From positions 1 to 30,167 of the forward strand of contig JADDKJ010000040.1 in assembly GCA_033717875.1 (NCBI GenBank): DNA of 30,167 bases, written 5' to 3'. The stretch comes from SBBG01 sp033717875. Its GTDB lineage: Bacteria > Pseudomonadota > Gammaproteobacteria > Ga0077554 > Ga007554. Below are positions 1 through 11,199 of this stretch, piece by piece. The notes under the pieces were generated by a model. It was not told the origin of the DNA, searched no databases, and saw only the letters and a list, made by a program, of their open reading frames with translations. The position numbers and the translations under genes are program-made. Within the stretch, counting starts at the first letter, position 1, and each line of letters begins with the position of its first letter.

Positions 1-127
1 GCGTGAGGTAGCCATCGGTAAAGCATGCCAGTTTTACAGCCCGCTTCAAACTGCTGAATACCGCAATCGTCGTAGCTTTCCGTCATGCTATGCCCCAATT
101 TTTACCCACACGACTTCCTGAAGAGCC
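1..127 (-). mobile_element. End of an insertion sequence (partial) interrupting the giant RTX gene
   Basis: The repeat pattern of the giant gene is followed exactly up to about position 128. There the reading frame leaves the conserved LTINNYF motif and runs 14 unrelated codons to a stop at 83. Read on the minus strand, the new sequence begins GGCTCTTCAGGAAGTCGTGT at 127. That looks like an IS terminus; a GGCTCTT start recalls ISL3-family ends, but this is from memory and only one end is visible. A minus-strand frame opens with ATG at 86 and stays open to the window edge (28 codons). I do not recognise its product, and it may or may not be the transposase. Confidence 0.6.
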
Positions 128-3100
128 GTAATTATTGATAGTCAGCTTGTCGGTGGTGCCCGTGATCGACAATATCAGGTTGTCACTCAGACGGCTCGCC
201 ACCACTTCGGTCGGCGCCACTCCCGACACGAATTGCACGACATCGACCTTGCCCGCCGTGGTGTCGTAGTTGTTGATCGTGTCCAGGCCAGCACCCTTGC
301 CAAACAGGTAAATATCGTTTCCGGCATCACCGCTTAGTGTGTCGTTGCCCAGCCCACCATCCAGCGTGTCAATGCCGTTGCCACCATAAAGAACATCGTT
401 GTCGGCGCCGCCGTTCATCGTGTCGTTGCCGTCCTCACCATACAGTGTGTCTACGCCTGCTCCACCATCGGCAAGGTCATCGCCCGCACGACCGTAGATG
501 AGATCGTTGCCGGCCAAACCACTGAGCGCATCGCTGGTGGCATAGCCATACAGCGCATCGTTCCCCGCCGTTCCCGTGAGCGCCATCGCCTTGACCACTG
601 TCACGTCCCACACCGTGCCATCGGCGAACTTGATCTGCTCGACCTTGTATGGTCCAGTAGCATCGGCCCCGAAGTAATTGGTGATAGTCAGCGTGTCGGT
701 GGTACCGGTAATTGAGAGTATCAAGTTGTCATAACTGCGCGAAACTACCACTTCGGAGGGTGCCACTCCCGACACGAATTGCACGACATCGACCTTGCCC
801 GCCGTGATGTCATAGTTGGTGATCACGTCCCGGCCAGACCCCTTGCCGAACAGATATGTGTCGTTACCGGCATCGCCACTCAACGCGTCATTGCCCAGTC
901 CGCCATCCAGTGTGTCGTTGCCAGCACCACCATAGATGACGTCACTCCCACCCAGACCATTGAAGATATCGTCACCGGCGGTACCATACAAGAAATCCGC
1001 CCCCTCTGTCGCCACCATTGACTTGGCCTTCACCGTCGCCACATCCCACACCGTGCCATCGGCGAACTTGATCTGCTCGACCTTGTACGGCCCCGTCGCA
1101 TCGGCATTGAAGTAGTTGTTGATGGTCAGCTTGTCCGTGGTACCCGTAATAGACAATATCAGGTTGTCACTCAAGCGGCTTACCACCACTTCGGACGGCG
1201 TCACGCCCGACGCAAACTGCACGACATCGACTTTACCCGCCGTGGTGTCGTAGTTGTTGACCGTATCCTGACCGGCGCCCTTGCCAAATATATAAATGTC
1301 ACTGCCGGCATCGCCCGACAATGTGTCATTACCCGCGTCACCATTCAGCGTGTCATTGCCAGCGCCACCATAAATGAAATCATTGCCGCCCAGGCCACTG
1401 AGGGTGTCGTTAGTGGCATATCCGTACAGGTTATCCGCTCCTTCCGTCGCGATCAATGCCTTGGCCTTCACCGTCGCTACATCCCACGCCGTGCCATTGG
1501 AGAATTTGATCTGTTCGACCTTGTACGGACCCGCCGCATCAGTGTTGAAGTAGTTGCTGACGGTCAGCTTGTCGGTGGCGCCCGTGATCGACAACACCAG
1601 ATTATCGCCCGACCGGCTGACCGTCACATCGGAAGGCAGCACATCGGCCGCAAACTGGATCGCGTCCACTTTGCCCGCCGTGGTATCGTAGTTATTAATC
1701 ACGTCCTGGCCGCTACTCCGGCCAAACAAATACACATCGTTACCGGCACCTCCGTCCATCGTATCATTACCGGCGCCACCATCCAGCCTGTCATCACCGG
1801 CTTCGCCATAGAGCGCGTCATTTCCTGCACTACCAAAAATGGAAGACGCAACGCGAAAACGCAAGGCCCCATTCCACCACATGCCCTGCTGTCCGGCGAC
1901 CACATCAAGTCCGTCGAATAGACCGCTACCCGTGCCACGGTCATACATCACGCCCGCATCGGTCGGGCGCAACGTCTGCCCTCCGACAACGATCGAATCG
2001 ACAATCAGATTGCGATCCTCCCCATTAATAACGGCATCATTGGCAAAAACGACATCCAGCCTGGTTTCGGCGCCAACGCGGAAATCAGCGGGGAGGACAT
2101 AGTCAATCAAGGTTGGAGACTTGACCTCGACAGAACCGTAACGAACCCCATCAACCCAGAGTTCCATAAGCGGACCCACACCACTGGCCAGTGTTCCCCT
2201 CGCGCGAATCACGACATTTTCCGTTCTGATGTCATCGCCAATCAGACGATCATTGCCCGCGCCGCCAAGCAGCGTGTCATTCTGCACACCGCCCTTTAAG
2301 TTGTCGTCACCATTTTCGCCATAAATCGTATCGACTCCCGCACCTCCGTCCAAGGCGTCATTATCAGCACCGCCTTTTAGAATATCGTTCCCTTCCTCGC
2401 CATAAATCGTGTCGGCTCCGACGCCTCCATCCAGCGTATCGTCTCCGGCTCGACCATACAGGATATCATTGCCCGCCAGACCGCTGAGCTTATCGTTGCT
2501 CGCATAACCGATCAGCGTGTCATTCCCTGCCGTTCCGGCAATCACCGTCGCCTTGACCGCTGTCACATCCCACACTGTGGCATTGGCAAATCTGACCTGC
2601 TCAACCTTGTAAGGGCCGGCTGCGTCGCCGTTGAAGTAGTTGTTGACCGTCAGCCTGTCAGTCGTCCCCGTGATGGACAGCACGAGGTTGTCACTCACGC
2701 GACTCGCCACGACATCCGCCAGCAGTACATCGGCGGCAAACTGGATTGCATCTACCTTACCAACAGTGATGTCATAATTGATGATCGTATCCTGGCCGGA
2801 ACCGCGCCAGAACAGGTACACATCATTCCCCACGCCGCCGTCTAGAGTGTCATTACCCATACCGCCATCTAGGGTATCACTACCACCTGCGCCGTACACG
2901 GCGTCCAGGCCGCCACCGCCCTGGAGAACATCATTACCATCAAGGCCAGATATGACGTCGTCACCACCCATGCCAGCGATTAAATCAGCACCATTGCTAC
3001 CGACAACATTGTCAGCATCGGTTGTACCGGTGATAACATTCCTTATATCGAAGACAGTCCCATCGGCAAACTTAACCTGCTCCATCCGATATGCACTATT

Positions 3101-6100
3101 ACTGAAATAATTACTGATCGTAATTTTATCGGCGGTCCCGACAATGACAAATTCCAGGTGATCACCATTACGGCCGATTTCGACATCCGTAGGGTTAATG
3201 CCGGGGGCAAACTGAAGCACATCAAGCTTGCCAACCATAGTATCGTAGTTACTAATGATGTCTTGGCCACTGCCACGGCCAAACAGATAGACATCGCTAC
3301 CCGCGCCTCCGTCAAGCGTATCGTTGCCCGCCCCGCCGTCCAAGGTATCATCACCACCAAGGCCACTGAGAACATTGCCACCCGCGTTACCAACGATCTT
3401 ATTGCTCAATTCATTCCCTGCGCCATTAATGCCTGCCGCACCCATGAGCGTGAGGTTTTCCAGGTTGGCGCCCAAGACATAAGCAATGGAACTTTGCACA
3501 GTATCGAGGCCTTCGTTGACGTTCTCCGTAACGACGTCACCAGCGTTCTCGACACTGTAAGTATCGTTACCTGCCCCACCGGACATGGAGTCTGCCCCCA
3601 ACCCACCGATCAGAACATCATCTCCATCGCCGCCAACCAGTTGGTTGTTGGCGCTGTTGCCCATCAGGCGGTTTGCCTGACTATTTCCGGTGGCATTGAT
3701 TGCCGTCTCACCGGTCAGCACCACATTTTCCACATTGGGTTTATCCGCAAGCGTGAAAGTGATCGCAGACTGAACGGTATCGACGCCCTCATTCAGGTTT
3801 TCCGTAACGATATCCCCTACATTGTCGACGATATAAAGATCATCTCCCGTGCCACCTATCAACGTGTCGGCTCCCGCCCCACCGTCCAGCACGTCATTAC
3901 CCGCCCCAGCGTTAAGCACGTTGGCCGCAGCGTTGCCGGTCATTACGTTGTCGAGCGCATTGCCGTTGCCTGCCAGTGCGGAAGAGCCACTGAGAATCAG
4001 ATTTTCGACGTTATTTCCAAGCGTGTAATTGATGCTCGAATAGACGGTATCGATCCCCTGATTGGCCAATTCATTGACTACATCGCCGGCCTGATCCACC
4101 AGATAGGTATCGTCACCCGCGCCACCACTCAGGATGTCCGCACCAGCCGCACCGTCGAGCATGTTATTGTTCAAGTTACCGGCAAGGACATTGTTCAACG
4201 CATTGCCCGTGGCATTGATCGCCGCCGTGCCGGTGAGGGACAGGTTTTCGACGTCCGGCGACAGCGTGTACGACACAGATGCCTCGACGGTATCCAAACC
4301 ATTACCGGCGAATTCGATCACCCTGTCCGCCGTATTGTCCACGACATAGGCATCGTTCCCCGCGCCACCGAGCAAGGTGTCGGCGGCGGCGCCGCCATCC
4401 AGCCTGTTGGCGGCGGCATTGCCCTCCATCCGGTTGGTCTGGGCATTACCCGTACCATTGATGGCCGAGCCCCCCGTCAACACGAGATTTTCGACATCGG
4501 CCTGAAGCACAAAAGAAACAGAGGAACGCACAGTATCGAAACCGCCATCCGGCAACTCGTTCACCACATCGCCCACATTGTCGACGACATACGTATCATC
4601 ACCGGTGCGGCCGGTCATCGTATCGGCGCCAGCGCCGCCGTCTATCCTGTTGCCCCCGGCGTTGCCGGTCAGATTATCGCCGAAACCGCCCCCATTGATT
4701 GCGGGCGCAACCTTCTCTTGTTCTGCGAATATGAAATCATTCGCCGTCAACGATCCAGGCGGAATTCCGTACAGATTGATATAAACGGCATCGGCCCCGG
4801 ATCCCGCCCGCACCGTGGTGATATACGCACCCTTCACCACGGTCGAATTGATACCCAGATCGGCAAAACCCTTCACGGCCGGCAAGAAGCTGAGATCGAT
4901 CTTGTCTATCGACGTCTCGAAGTCTGCGATGAAGTTTCGGGCAGTGATGGTCAGATTGCCAAAACTATTCAGGAAAGAACTTATATCAGGAGTACCTTTT
5001 GCCGATGGCTGAATCACGAAACGATCGGTGGCGGAATCGATAAAGCCTGCTCCGGCCCCGAAGATAACCTTGGGAAGACCGCTGGGCATAGACCCCACAA
5101 ACTCGAACTGACCAAGATCGCCGTCCATGTAAAACACATCCTTGCCGCCCCCGCCCAGCAGCCTGTCTCTGCCGGCCCCGCCAATCAGTACGTCGTCGCC
5201 GGTTTCCGTGACCTCGTCCCCGAGGATGTCATCGCCCGAACCGCCATCGAGAATGTCGTTGCCACTCCTTCCCAACAAGTTGTCATTACCCACACTACCC
5301 TCGATCAAATCATTCAGCAAAGAACCGAATACCACATCATTGCCATCGGACGCTTGATAAGAAACCGGCACCGACGATGCCATGAAATTTGCAGTGTCAT
5401 TTCCGGTGGAGCCCGATACCGGCGAATTCTGAACAAGGTATGGCCCTGACCGATACAGCTCATCAAACGTGGTGAATAAATTGATGGAATGTTCCGTAAT
5501 CTGGGAAGCGGATATGTTGTGCAACAGTATGCTCTGACCATCCCCCAGCCTCAACCGGAGATGCGCACCTTCCTGCGTTTTCGTAATCTGGCTGAAGTCC
5601 TGGATGTTTGTAAAACCCACCAGCAGAATCTTCTCTCCGGCTTGCAAAGGGGTGAAATCGGTGATCACATCCTGTGCTCCCGGCTTTTTTACTATCTGGA
5701 AATAATCACGGTCACTTCCACCTGATAATGTATTGTTGCCAAGACCGCCTATGAGAAAATCGACACCCCCGCCGCCCGACAAGGTATCGTCCCCACGCCC
5801 ACCTGCCAACTGGTTGCCCAAGGAGTTGCCTATCAGCGTATCGTTTCCTTCCCCACCATAAGCCGCTTCAATATCAGTCCCTGCGCTGATGGTCAGTGTT
5901 TTTCCAGCAATAGTGCTCACAGCGCCCTGATTGAGATTCACCACGACATTGCCGCTCACCGCCCCAACGTTGACAACATCGTACCCGCCATTCGTATCCG
6001 ACAACACCGCGCGGCCGCCGACCCCTATGGAAGCGAATTCATCGGTATAAACATACAGATCATGGGGAAGGGTTGCTTTCCCATAGAGTTTGAGACTCCA

Positions 6101-9100
6101 GTTATTGAGCACGCCTGTCTGCCCCGTTGCGGCATCATACACCTGAAGTGTCCAGTTGCCTCCGCTCTGCTCGCCGCGGTAATGCGTACTCCCGAACGAA
6201 ATATTGAGTTTTCCGGTACCCGTATCGCCATATACGCCGGCCCCGCTGCCCGGCGCTTTCCCCGGCCGGTCAACCAGCACACTTTCAACACCGCTCGGAG
6301 AAATGAGCTTTATCACCAGATCCCCCCACCGTGGGTGATCGATATCGACGGTAACCTCGGCGAACTCCACGTCATACCCTGCGGGCATCGCCCTTGTATC
6401 GCTGATCCTGCCCGCGCCATCGGGAATCGCCACATTCGTTACCCATGGTCCAAGCATCATCGCCTGAAGATTACCGACCGTGGAGTGCCGATCCCAAACC
6501 TCGGCCAGACGCACCGCCGCGCGCGCATCGATCTTGCCATAACCATAATCGTGCGAAACATGCATGCCGCCGCCATTCCAGTTTTTGGCGCCGTTGTAGA
6601 CCCAATCCGTGCCATTGGGATCATTCACTCGCGTCGCGGTCAGTGCGAGAATTTCCTGGATATCGCGGTAACCCAGACCAGGATTGGCCTCCAGCATCAA
6701 CGCCACCACACCGGAAACGATCGGCGTGGCAAGCGAAGTGCCATTGGCGGCCATGTAATCGGTGCCGAAGGTCGAACCGTTGTCGTTCATCAATAACCGG
6801 GAAGTTGTATCCACGTTCGACCCCGGCGCCGATACCAGAATCGAGGCCCCGGGAGTTGAGAAAGGTTTGGCTCCGACCACGAGGTTGCCGGCATCGCCCG
6901 CAGCATTGATCGCCCCCACCGTGATCACGGCATGATTGTTCGTCAGCGCGCTGTAATTGGTATTACCGCCGCCCTCCCGGTTGTTACCGGCACCGAATAT
7001 CACTGTGCTGCCAAGTCCATCCCTGCCATACTGGATTGCATCGGCGATACCCTGAATGACCGTGCCTGGCGCCATGGTGGCTCCAAAATTGGAGAGAGGC
7101 GCCCAACTGTTATTGACAACATCAAAATCCTTGAATTTGTCTGCCGCTCTCGCAATATCCGTCGAACTCGCAACATCCGTCAGGGGATCGGAGGGGATAT
7201 GCTGGCCGACGAGCTTCGCGCCATAGGCCACGCCTACGGTACCCTCGCCATTACGCGCCGCAATCATCACACCCGCCACCAGGGTGGCATGCTGCGAAAA
7301 TGCAGCCGGCGGATTCCCATTCGCCAGCCAGTTGGGATCGATACCTGGAGCCAGGTCCGGATGCCGGTAATCTAACACCTCCGGCCCCGTGGCAAACTTG
7401 CCTGCCGGCTCGAACTGACCGATGCGCACTCCCTTGCCGGTATAGTCCTGCCATACCGGAAGAATATTCGCATCGGTGATATACCACTGACGCATAAACT
7501 GCGCGTCGTCAGGAAGATCGGGCGTTTTCAGGTATACCGCCCCCTTGATCTCCACTCCCGCGCCGACGGCTGGATCGAACACCCCCGCCCCGAGATTGCC
7601 TTGGCTATCCTGTATTTTGTACCTGAAACTCATCACCCCCTTAAAAGCAGGGTCCGGCGTGAACAGCACATCACCCGCCGACGTCAGCACTGCCGTGCCG
7701 CCCACCGTCTCAAGCACCTCGCGGATACTCAGGCTGTCTCCCTGATAATCGATGTCATTACCAAGCAGTTGCTGCTTGCTGATCAAATGCGCGGCAGTGC
7801 GGCCCGGCATCGCAACGACATCTTCCACCGGCCTGGGCTTGGGATCGTTGACGCTCACCCCCACGATATCCGCAAAAGTCAGCCGCTCGACACCGCTTAA
7901 AAAATCCGTGCCATCCCGGCCCTTGACGTCGCTGACCCAGACACCCTGATCACCACGCGTAATCCGATAATCGGCATAACTGCCCGAATACTGGACGATA
8001 TCGTCACCGTCACCGCCAGCGATCCGGTCATCGCCCGCCCCGCCGGTGATGACATCATTGCCCGCGCCGCCGTCAAGCTGATCGTCATCCTGACCACCAT
8101 CGATAATGTCATCCCCCGCCGCGCCGACGATCCGGTCGCGCCCCCGGTGTCCACGCAACAAATCATTGCCCGCCCCGCCATCGATCACGTCGTCGCCATC
8201 CTCACCCGAAAGCGCGTCACTGGCCGTACCACCAAGCAGCAAGTCATTCCCCTCCCCACCGCTCACAAAGGTGTTGCTCGCCCCGCCGCTGACGATGACA
8301 TCATCCCCGCGCCCGCCTTGCACGACCTCGACCTCGGACTGCGCCATGTTCAGCGTCACACCCACATTACCCACCACCTGCACGATGTCGATGCCCGCCC
8401 CGCCGCGAATACTGCCGGGCAGGTCGCTGGCGTCGATGATGAGCACGTCATCGCCCGCCCCGGCATTGAAACTATCCGACCCGGCACTGCCCACCAGCCA
8501 GTTGTTGCCGCTGTCACCGATGAGAATATCGTTGCCGGTGTTGCCGTAGGCGTTGGTGACGCCCTTGACGGCGACGTCGATGGTTTCGCCCGCCGCGCTG
8601 CCCGCGGCATAGGCGCTCACGCCGCCCTGGGTGGTCACTTTTGTGCCGCTGCCGTCGGTGACGAAAGCGTGGCCGTTGGGGTCGGCGAGGAAGGTGATGG
8701 CGAGGGCCTCTTTGGTGATGCCGTTCTGGATGAACGTGCCCGAGGCGAGAACTTCGTTGCCGTCCTTGACCAACCCGGACTGGCTGGTGGCATTGAGATT
8801 GATCTGGGTGATGTTGAGCTCGGCGAGGGTCTTGAGTTCGCCGGCGTCGGTCTTGCCGTCGTGGTTGGCGTCCACCCAGACGCGCACGTTGGTGTACGCG
8901 GCGTCGCTGCTGTTGAAGAGGTTGTCGTTGTTGCTGTCCTGGCTCTTCAAGGCGGCGAAGCCGTCCTTGTAGGGCTTGGTGCCCGCCGCGCCGCCCGTTC
9001 CGGCCGTGCCGTTGAAGTATTCCGAGAAGGTCTCCGAGATGTTGTCTATCCTGCCGTTGCCGTTTCTGTCCATCACCAGGATGCCGTCCTGCGGACTCAC

Positions 9101-10587
9101 CCAGCCGGTCACTTCCTGGCTGCCACCGTCGTTGTCGATGTCGAACAGCACCGGGTTGCTACCGTAATCGGTGAGCTTGACACCGTCACCGTTGAGGGNN
9201 NNNNNNNNNNNNNNNNNNNNNNNNNNNNNNNNNNNNNNNNNNNNNNNNNNNNNNNNNNNNNNNNNNNNNNNNNNNNNNNNNNNNNNNNNNNNNTGTCCAT
9301 CACCAGGATGCCGTCCTGCGGACTCACCCAGCCGGTCACTTCCTGGCTGCCACCGTCGTTGTCGATGTCGAACAGCACCGGGTTGCTACCGTAATCGGTG
9401 AGCTTGACACCGTCACCGTTGAGGTCGAGCACCAGGGGGTCGATGTTTATAAAAAGGTTCGCGCCGAGGTTGAGGTTGTTCAAGGAACCGAAGAGAATCG
9501 GGCGAGACGTGAAGTTGATACCGAATGGATCAGGCGCAAAGATATCGATGGGACCCTCATCGAACACACCCAGCATGGAGCTGCTGCTCAGGTTACCATT
9601 GCCGGGACGCAACCAATCCGTGACGACACCGGACATGCCGGTGTTCCAGAGACCGTTGCCGTTAAGAGTGTCCAATGGCATCGATACCCTGGAGTTGGTA
9701 CCGTAATACGCATACCCCTGAGTCACCCAGCTACCCATCTGCTCCACGTTCTCAAGACCCGTCCGCTGCGATACCGGGGTGGTGAAGGTGCTGACGGTGA
9801 GACGGCTGTTGTCGGGGGCTTTGGTGGGGACGTTGATGACCTGGCCGGGATGGATCAGGCTGGGATGGGTGATCTGCGGATTCGCCGCCTCCATCTGCGC
9901 TTGCGACAGACCGTTGTTCCGCCCAATGGTCCACAGGTTATCGCCGGGCCGGACGGTGTAATTGCCGCTCGATGCGTTGGGATCGCGGGTGAGCATCTGC
10001 CCCCCCGGGCGGATGACGCTCTGGCCGTCGGGCGCGAGCCTGGCGATTTCAATGTTATTGCCATAGGGCAGCAGAAAAATTTTCGGCAAGTCTGCGGGAT
10101 TGGGGAAGCTGGGCTGCACCAGGGCCGGGTTGTCGTAAACTCGCACGCCCAGGTCGCCCATGAGGGGGATGTTGGTTTTTAGCCAGTTGCCCGCGCCGGT
10201 GTTTTGGATTTCGTTCCAGAGTAATCCACCAAGATAGCTGCCACCAAGCCCGCCACCGACTGATCCAACACCAGCGCCAAGCACTCGGCCTATCGGCCCG
10301 AGGGCGGCGCCTCCCCATGCACCAGCCGTCCCCCCAATGAGACCGCCGAAAAGTTCGAAATAGGCTTTGCCGATCTGGTTTGGATCGCCGCTCTGGTAAC
10401 TGATCCCGACCTTGATGATATCACCCGTAGTACCGATCACCGCCAGTTTGGTACCGGTGAATCTGGTGGCCATCTGCGACTGTATCTCCGGCATATAGGT
10501 CTTGATCGCTTCCTGCAAGGAAGCGCTAAAACCGCCCAAAGCGCTGAAAGAAAATTCCACGACCAATGATTTATCGTGACTGCTCAT
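83..10587 (-). CDS. Giant RTX protein with glycine-zipper head, LysM, subtilisin-like protease and P-domain; 3' end truncated, interrupted by assembly gap
   Basis: Two open frames (10587 to the N run, and 9151 to 83) become one frame of 3426 codons including the stop if the 227-bp duplicated flank plus N run is collapsed. Residues below use that 3425-aa numbering. Order: unique head 1-75; glycine-zipper-like hydrophobic stretch about 76-125; LysM 208-254; adaptor shared with the gene at 11200-13035 (275-440); Asp-rich DxNxDG EF-hand-like motifs (388-520); RTX GGxGxDxL repeats (600-790); cadherin-like segment (845-935); S8 protease (970-1280) with His1024 in HATLVAGV, Asn1126 and Ser1209 in GTSLATP, but Glu984 where Asp is expected; P-domain (1310-1427); five ENLxLTG repeats; six HCBP-related modules; and a CBM-like domain (2712-2837). 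ATG at 10587 has GAGGAGGG upstream and lies 34 bp after the membrane-protein gene. RTX proteins normally leave by type I secretion using a C-terminal signal, which is missing here. No HlyB/HlyD/TolC genes are in the window. Confidence 0.85.
128..3340 (-). repeat. Six-module tandem array (RTX plus HCBP-related domain) in the giant gene
   Basis: Six copies of a module of the type YLFGxGxGxDxIxNYD followed by KVDxxQF, DNLxLSITGTTDKLTI and NYF, then EQxxFADGTxWDV. The copies start near 3302, 2822, 1740, 1310, 860 and 320 on the minus strand. RTX nonapeptides separate them and their number varies from copy to copy. The sixth copy is cut at NY by the IS end. The pattern matches the haemolysin-type calcium-binding-protein-related domain that often accompanies RTX repeats. 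The later copies are the most similar to each other, suggesting recent tandem expansion. Confidence 0.8.
1845..2235 (-). other. Carbohydrate-binding-module-like domain inside the giant RTX protein
   Basis: Protein residues about 2712-2837 interrupt the RTX array. The segment contains IRARGTLASGVGP, MELWVDG, FANDAVINGEDRNL, VDSIVVGGQTL and MWWNGALRF. This order of motifs resembles the small calcium-dependent xylan-binding modules (CBM36/CBM60 type). The assignment rests on remembered motif pattern only. It suggests that the secreted ancestor bound a polysaccharide. Confidence 0.5.
3380..4620 (-). repeat. Five-copy ENLxLTG repeat array in the giant gene
   Basis: Five copies of a roughly 90-100 residue unit. 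Each has a DTYxVDNxGDVV core, a GxDTVxSSIxYxL strand, ENLxLTG, and an INxTGNxxxN turn leading into RTX nonapeptides. This unit is common in large secreted RTX adhesins and enzymes and probably forms calcium-stabilised beta-rolls. I infer a structural stalk rather than catalysis. Confidence 0.75.
9199..9293. other. Assembly gap (95 N) with duplicated flanks
   Basis: The 131 bp left of the gap (9067-9197) recur exactly to its right (9294-9424). Two overlapping contig ends were therefore probably scaffolded with an arbitrary gap instead of being merged. The same sequence occurs a third time at 11358-11488, which would explain why the assembler broke here. Removing 227 bp restores one open frame. 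Confidence 0.85.
9296..9768 (-). repeat. Copy A of the 473-bp shared adaptor (giant RTX gene)
   Basis: Identical to copy B (11360-11832) except 9699 (t) versus 11763 (c), which changes one Thr to Ala. It encodes the segment from QRTGLENVEQMG to the DIDNDGG calcium-binding motif. Homology continues beyond both ends but is visibly more diverged. Confidence 0.9.
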
Positions 10588-10621
10588 GATGAATCCCTCC
10601 TCAATGATTGAACGTGACTTC

Positions 10622-11185
10622 TCAACGATCTAATTTCTTATCGAAATAAACCTCGGGAATTCTCCTGATCCAAAGTAACATTAATACGCCGAAGAATGGC
10701 ACCCCAGCCAACGCCATGCTGTACAAAAATGCCAATCCCATTCGAGATGAAAGCATAGCGCGCCCACTATAGGTCGAAATATTTCCAACACGGAATAAAA
10801 AATATATAAGGGCAGGAGCAAGCACCAAACATACAAAAAGTGAATAAATTTTTCTCTCCCTGAACTGTTGCACATACACCGAAACACGGTAGTTCTTCGA
10901 AAGGAAAAAGAATGTCCCTGTCACAAATGGTGCGAGTACCCACATCATCGCCGCATAAAACTGCGCCACATCATGGATGGGCGAGGTGGGCATGATCTCT
11001 GCCACCGAAGGCACAATGCCGCCCACAAACTCCACGAACATCTGAGCCCAGCGATGGCTCAGAATATTCTCCGGCGTTACGAACGCCACGACGACGCCGA
11101 TCAATATATAACCCATGATTACCGCCAAACTCATGCGCTGTTTCCACCGTTCCTCCGGGGTCAGCGGCGCCTCTACTTTCTTCAT
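10622..11185 (-). CDS. Four-helix inner-membrane protein, candidate immunity or accessory protein
   Basis: 187 residues from the ATG at 11185, which has GAGGAG ten bases upstream. An upstream in-frame ATG at 11203 and a longer frame to 11260 lack comparable support. Four hydrophobic segments are visible at roughly residues 19-40, 82-102, 116-138 and 150-175, and the N-terminus is charged and cytoplasmic-looking. I do not recognise a family. It lies 14 bp after the lysozyme-like gene and 34 bp before the giant gene, all co-directional, so it is very likely co-transcribed. Its position directly ahead of a gene whose product begins with a glycine-zipper suggests, by inference only, an immunity role. 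A role in export or membrane anchoring is also possible. Confidence 0.75.
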   Translation of the reverse strand: MKKVEAPLTPEERWKQRMSLAVIMGYILIGVVVAFVTPENILSHRWAQMFVEFVGGIVPSVAEIMPTSPIHDVAQFYAAMMWVLAPFVTGTFFFLSKNYRVSVYVQQFRERKIYSLFVCLVLAPALIYFLFRVGNISTYSGRAMLSSRMGLAFLYSMALAGVPFFGVLMLLWIRRIPEVYFDKKLDR

Positions 11186-11199
11186 CACGCAAGCACTCC

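Noticed and set aside
3158..5449. 763-codon open frame on the plus strand
   Set aside because: It is the antisense of the RTX repeat region; the biased GGxGxD codons leave the opposite strand free of stops. No ribosome site and no recognisable domains.
8147..9394. 415-codon plus-strand frame crossing the N run
   Set aside because: Antisense to the giant gene and includes unknown bases.
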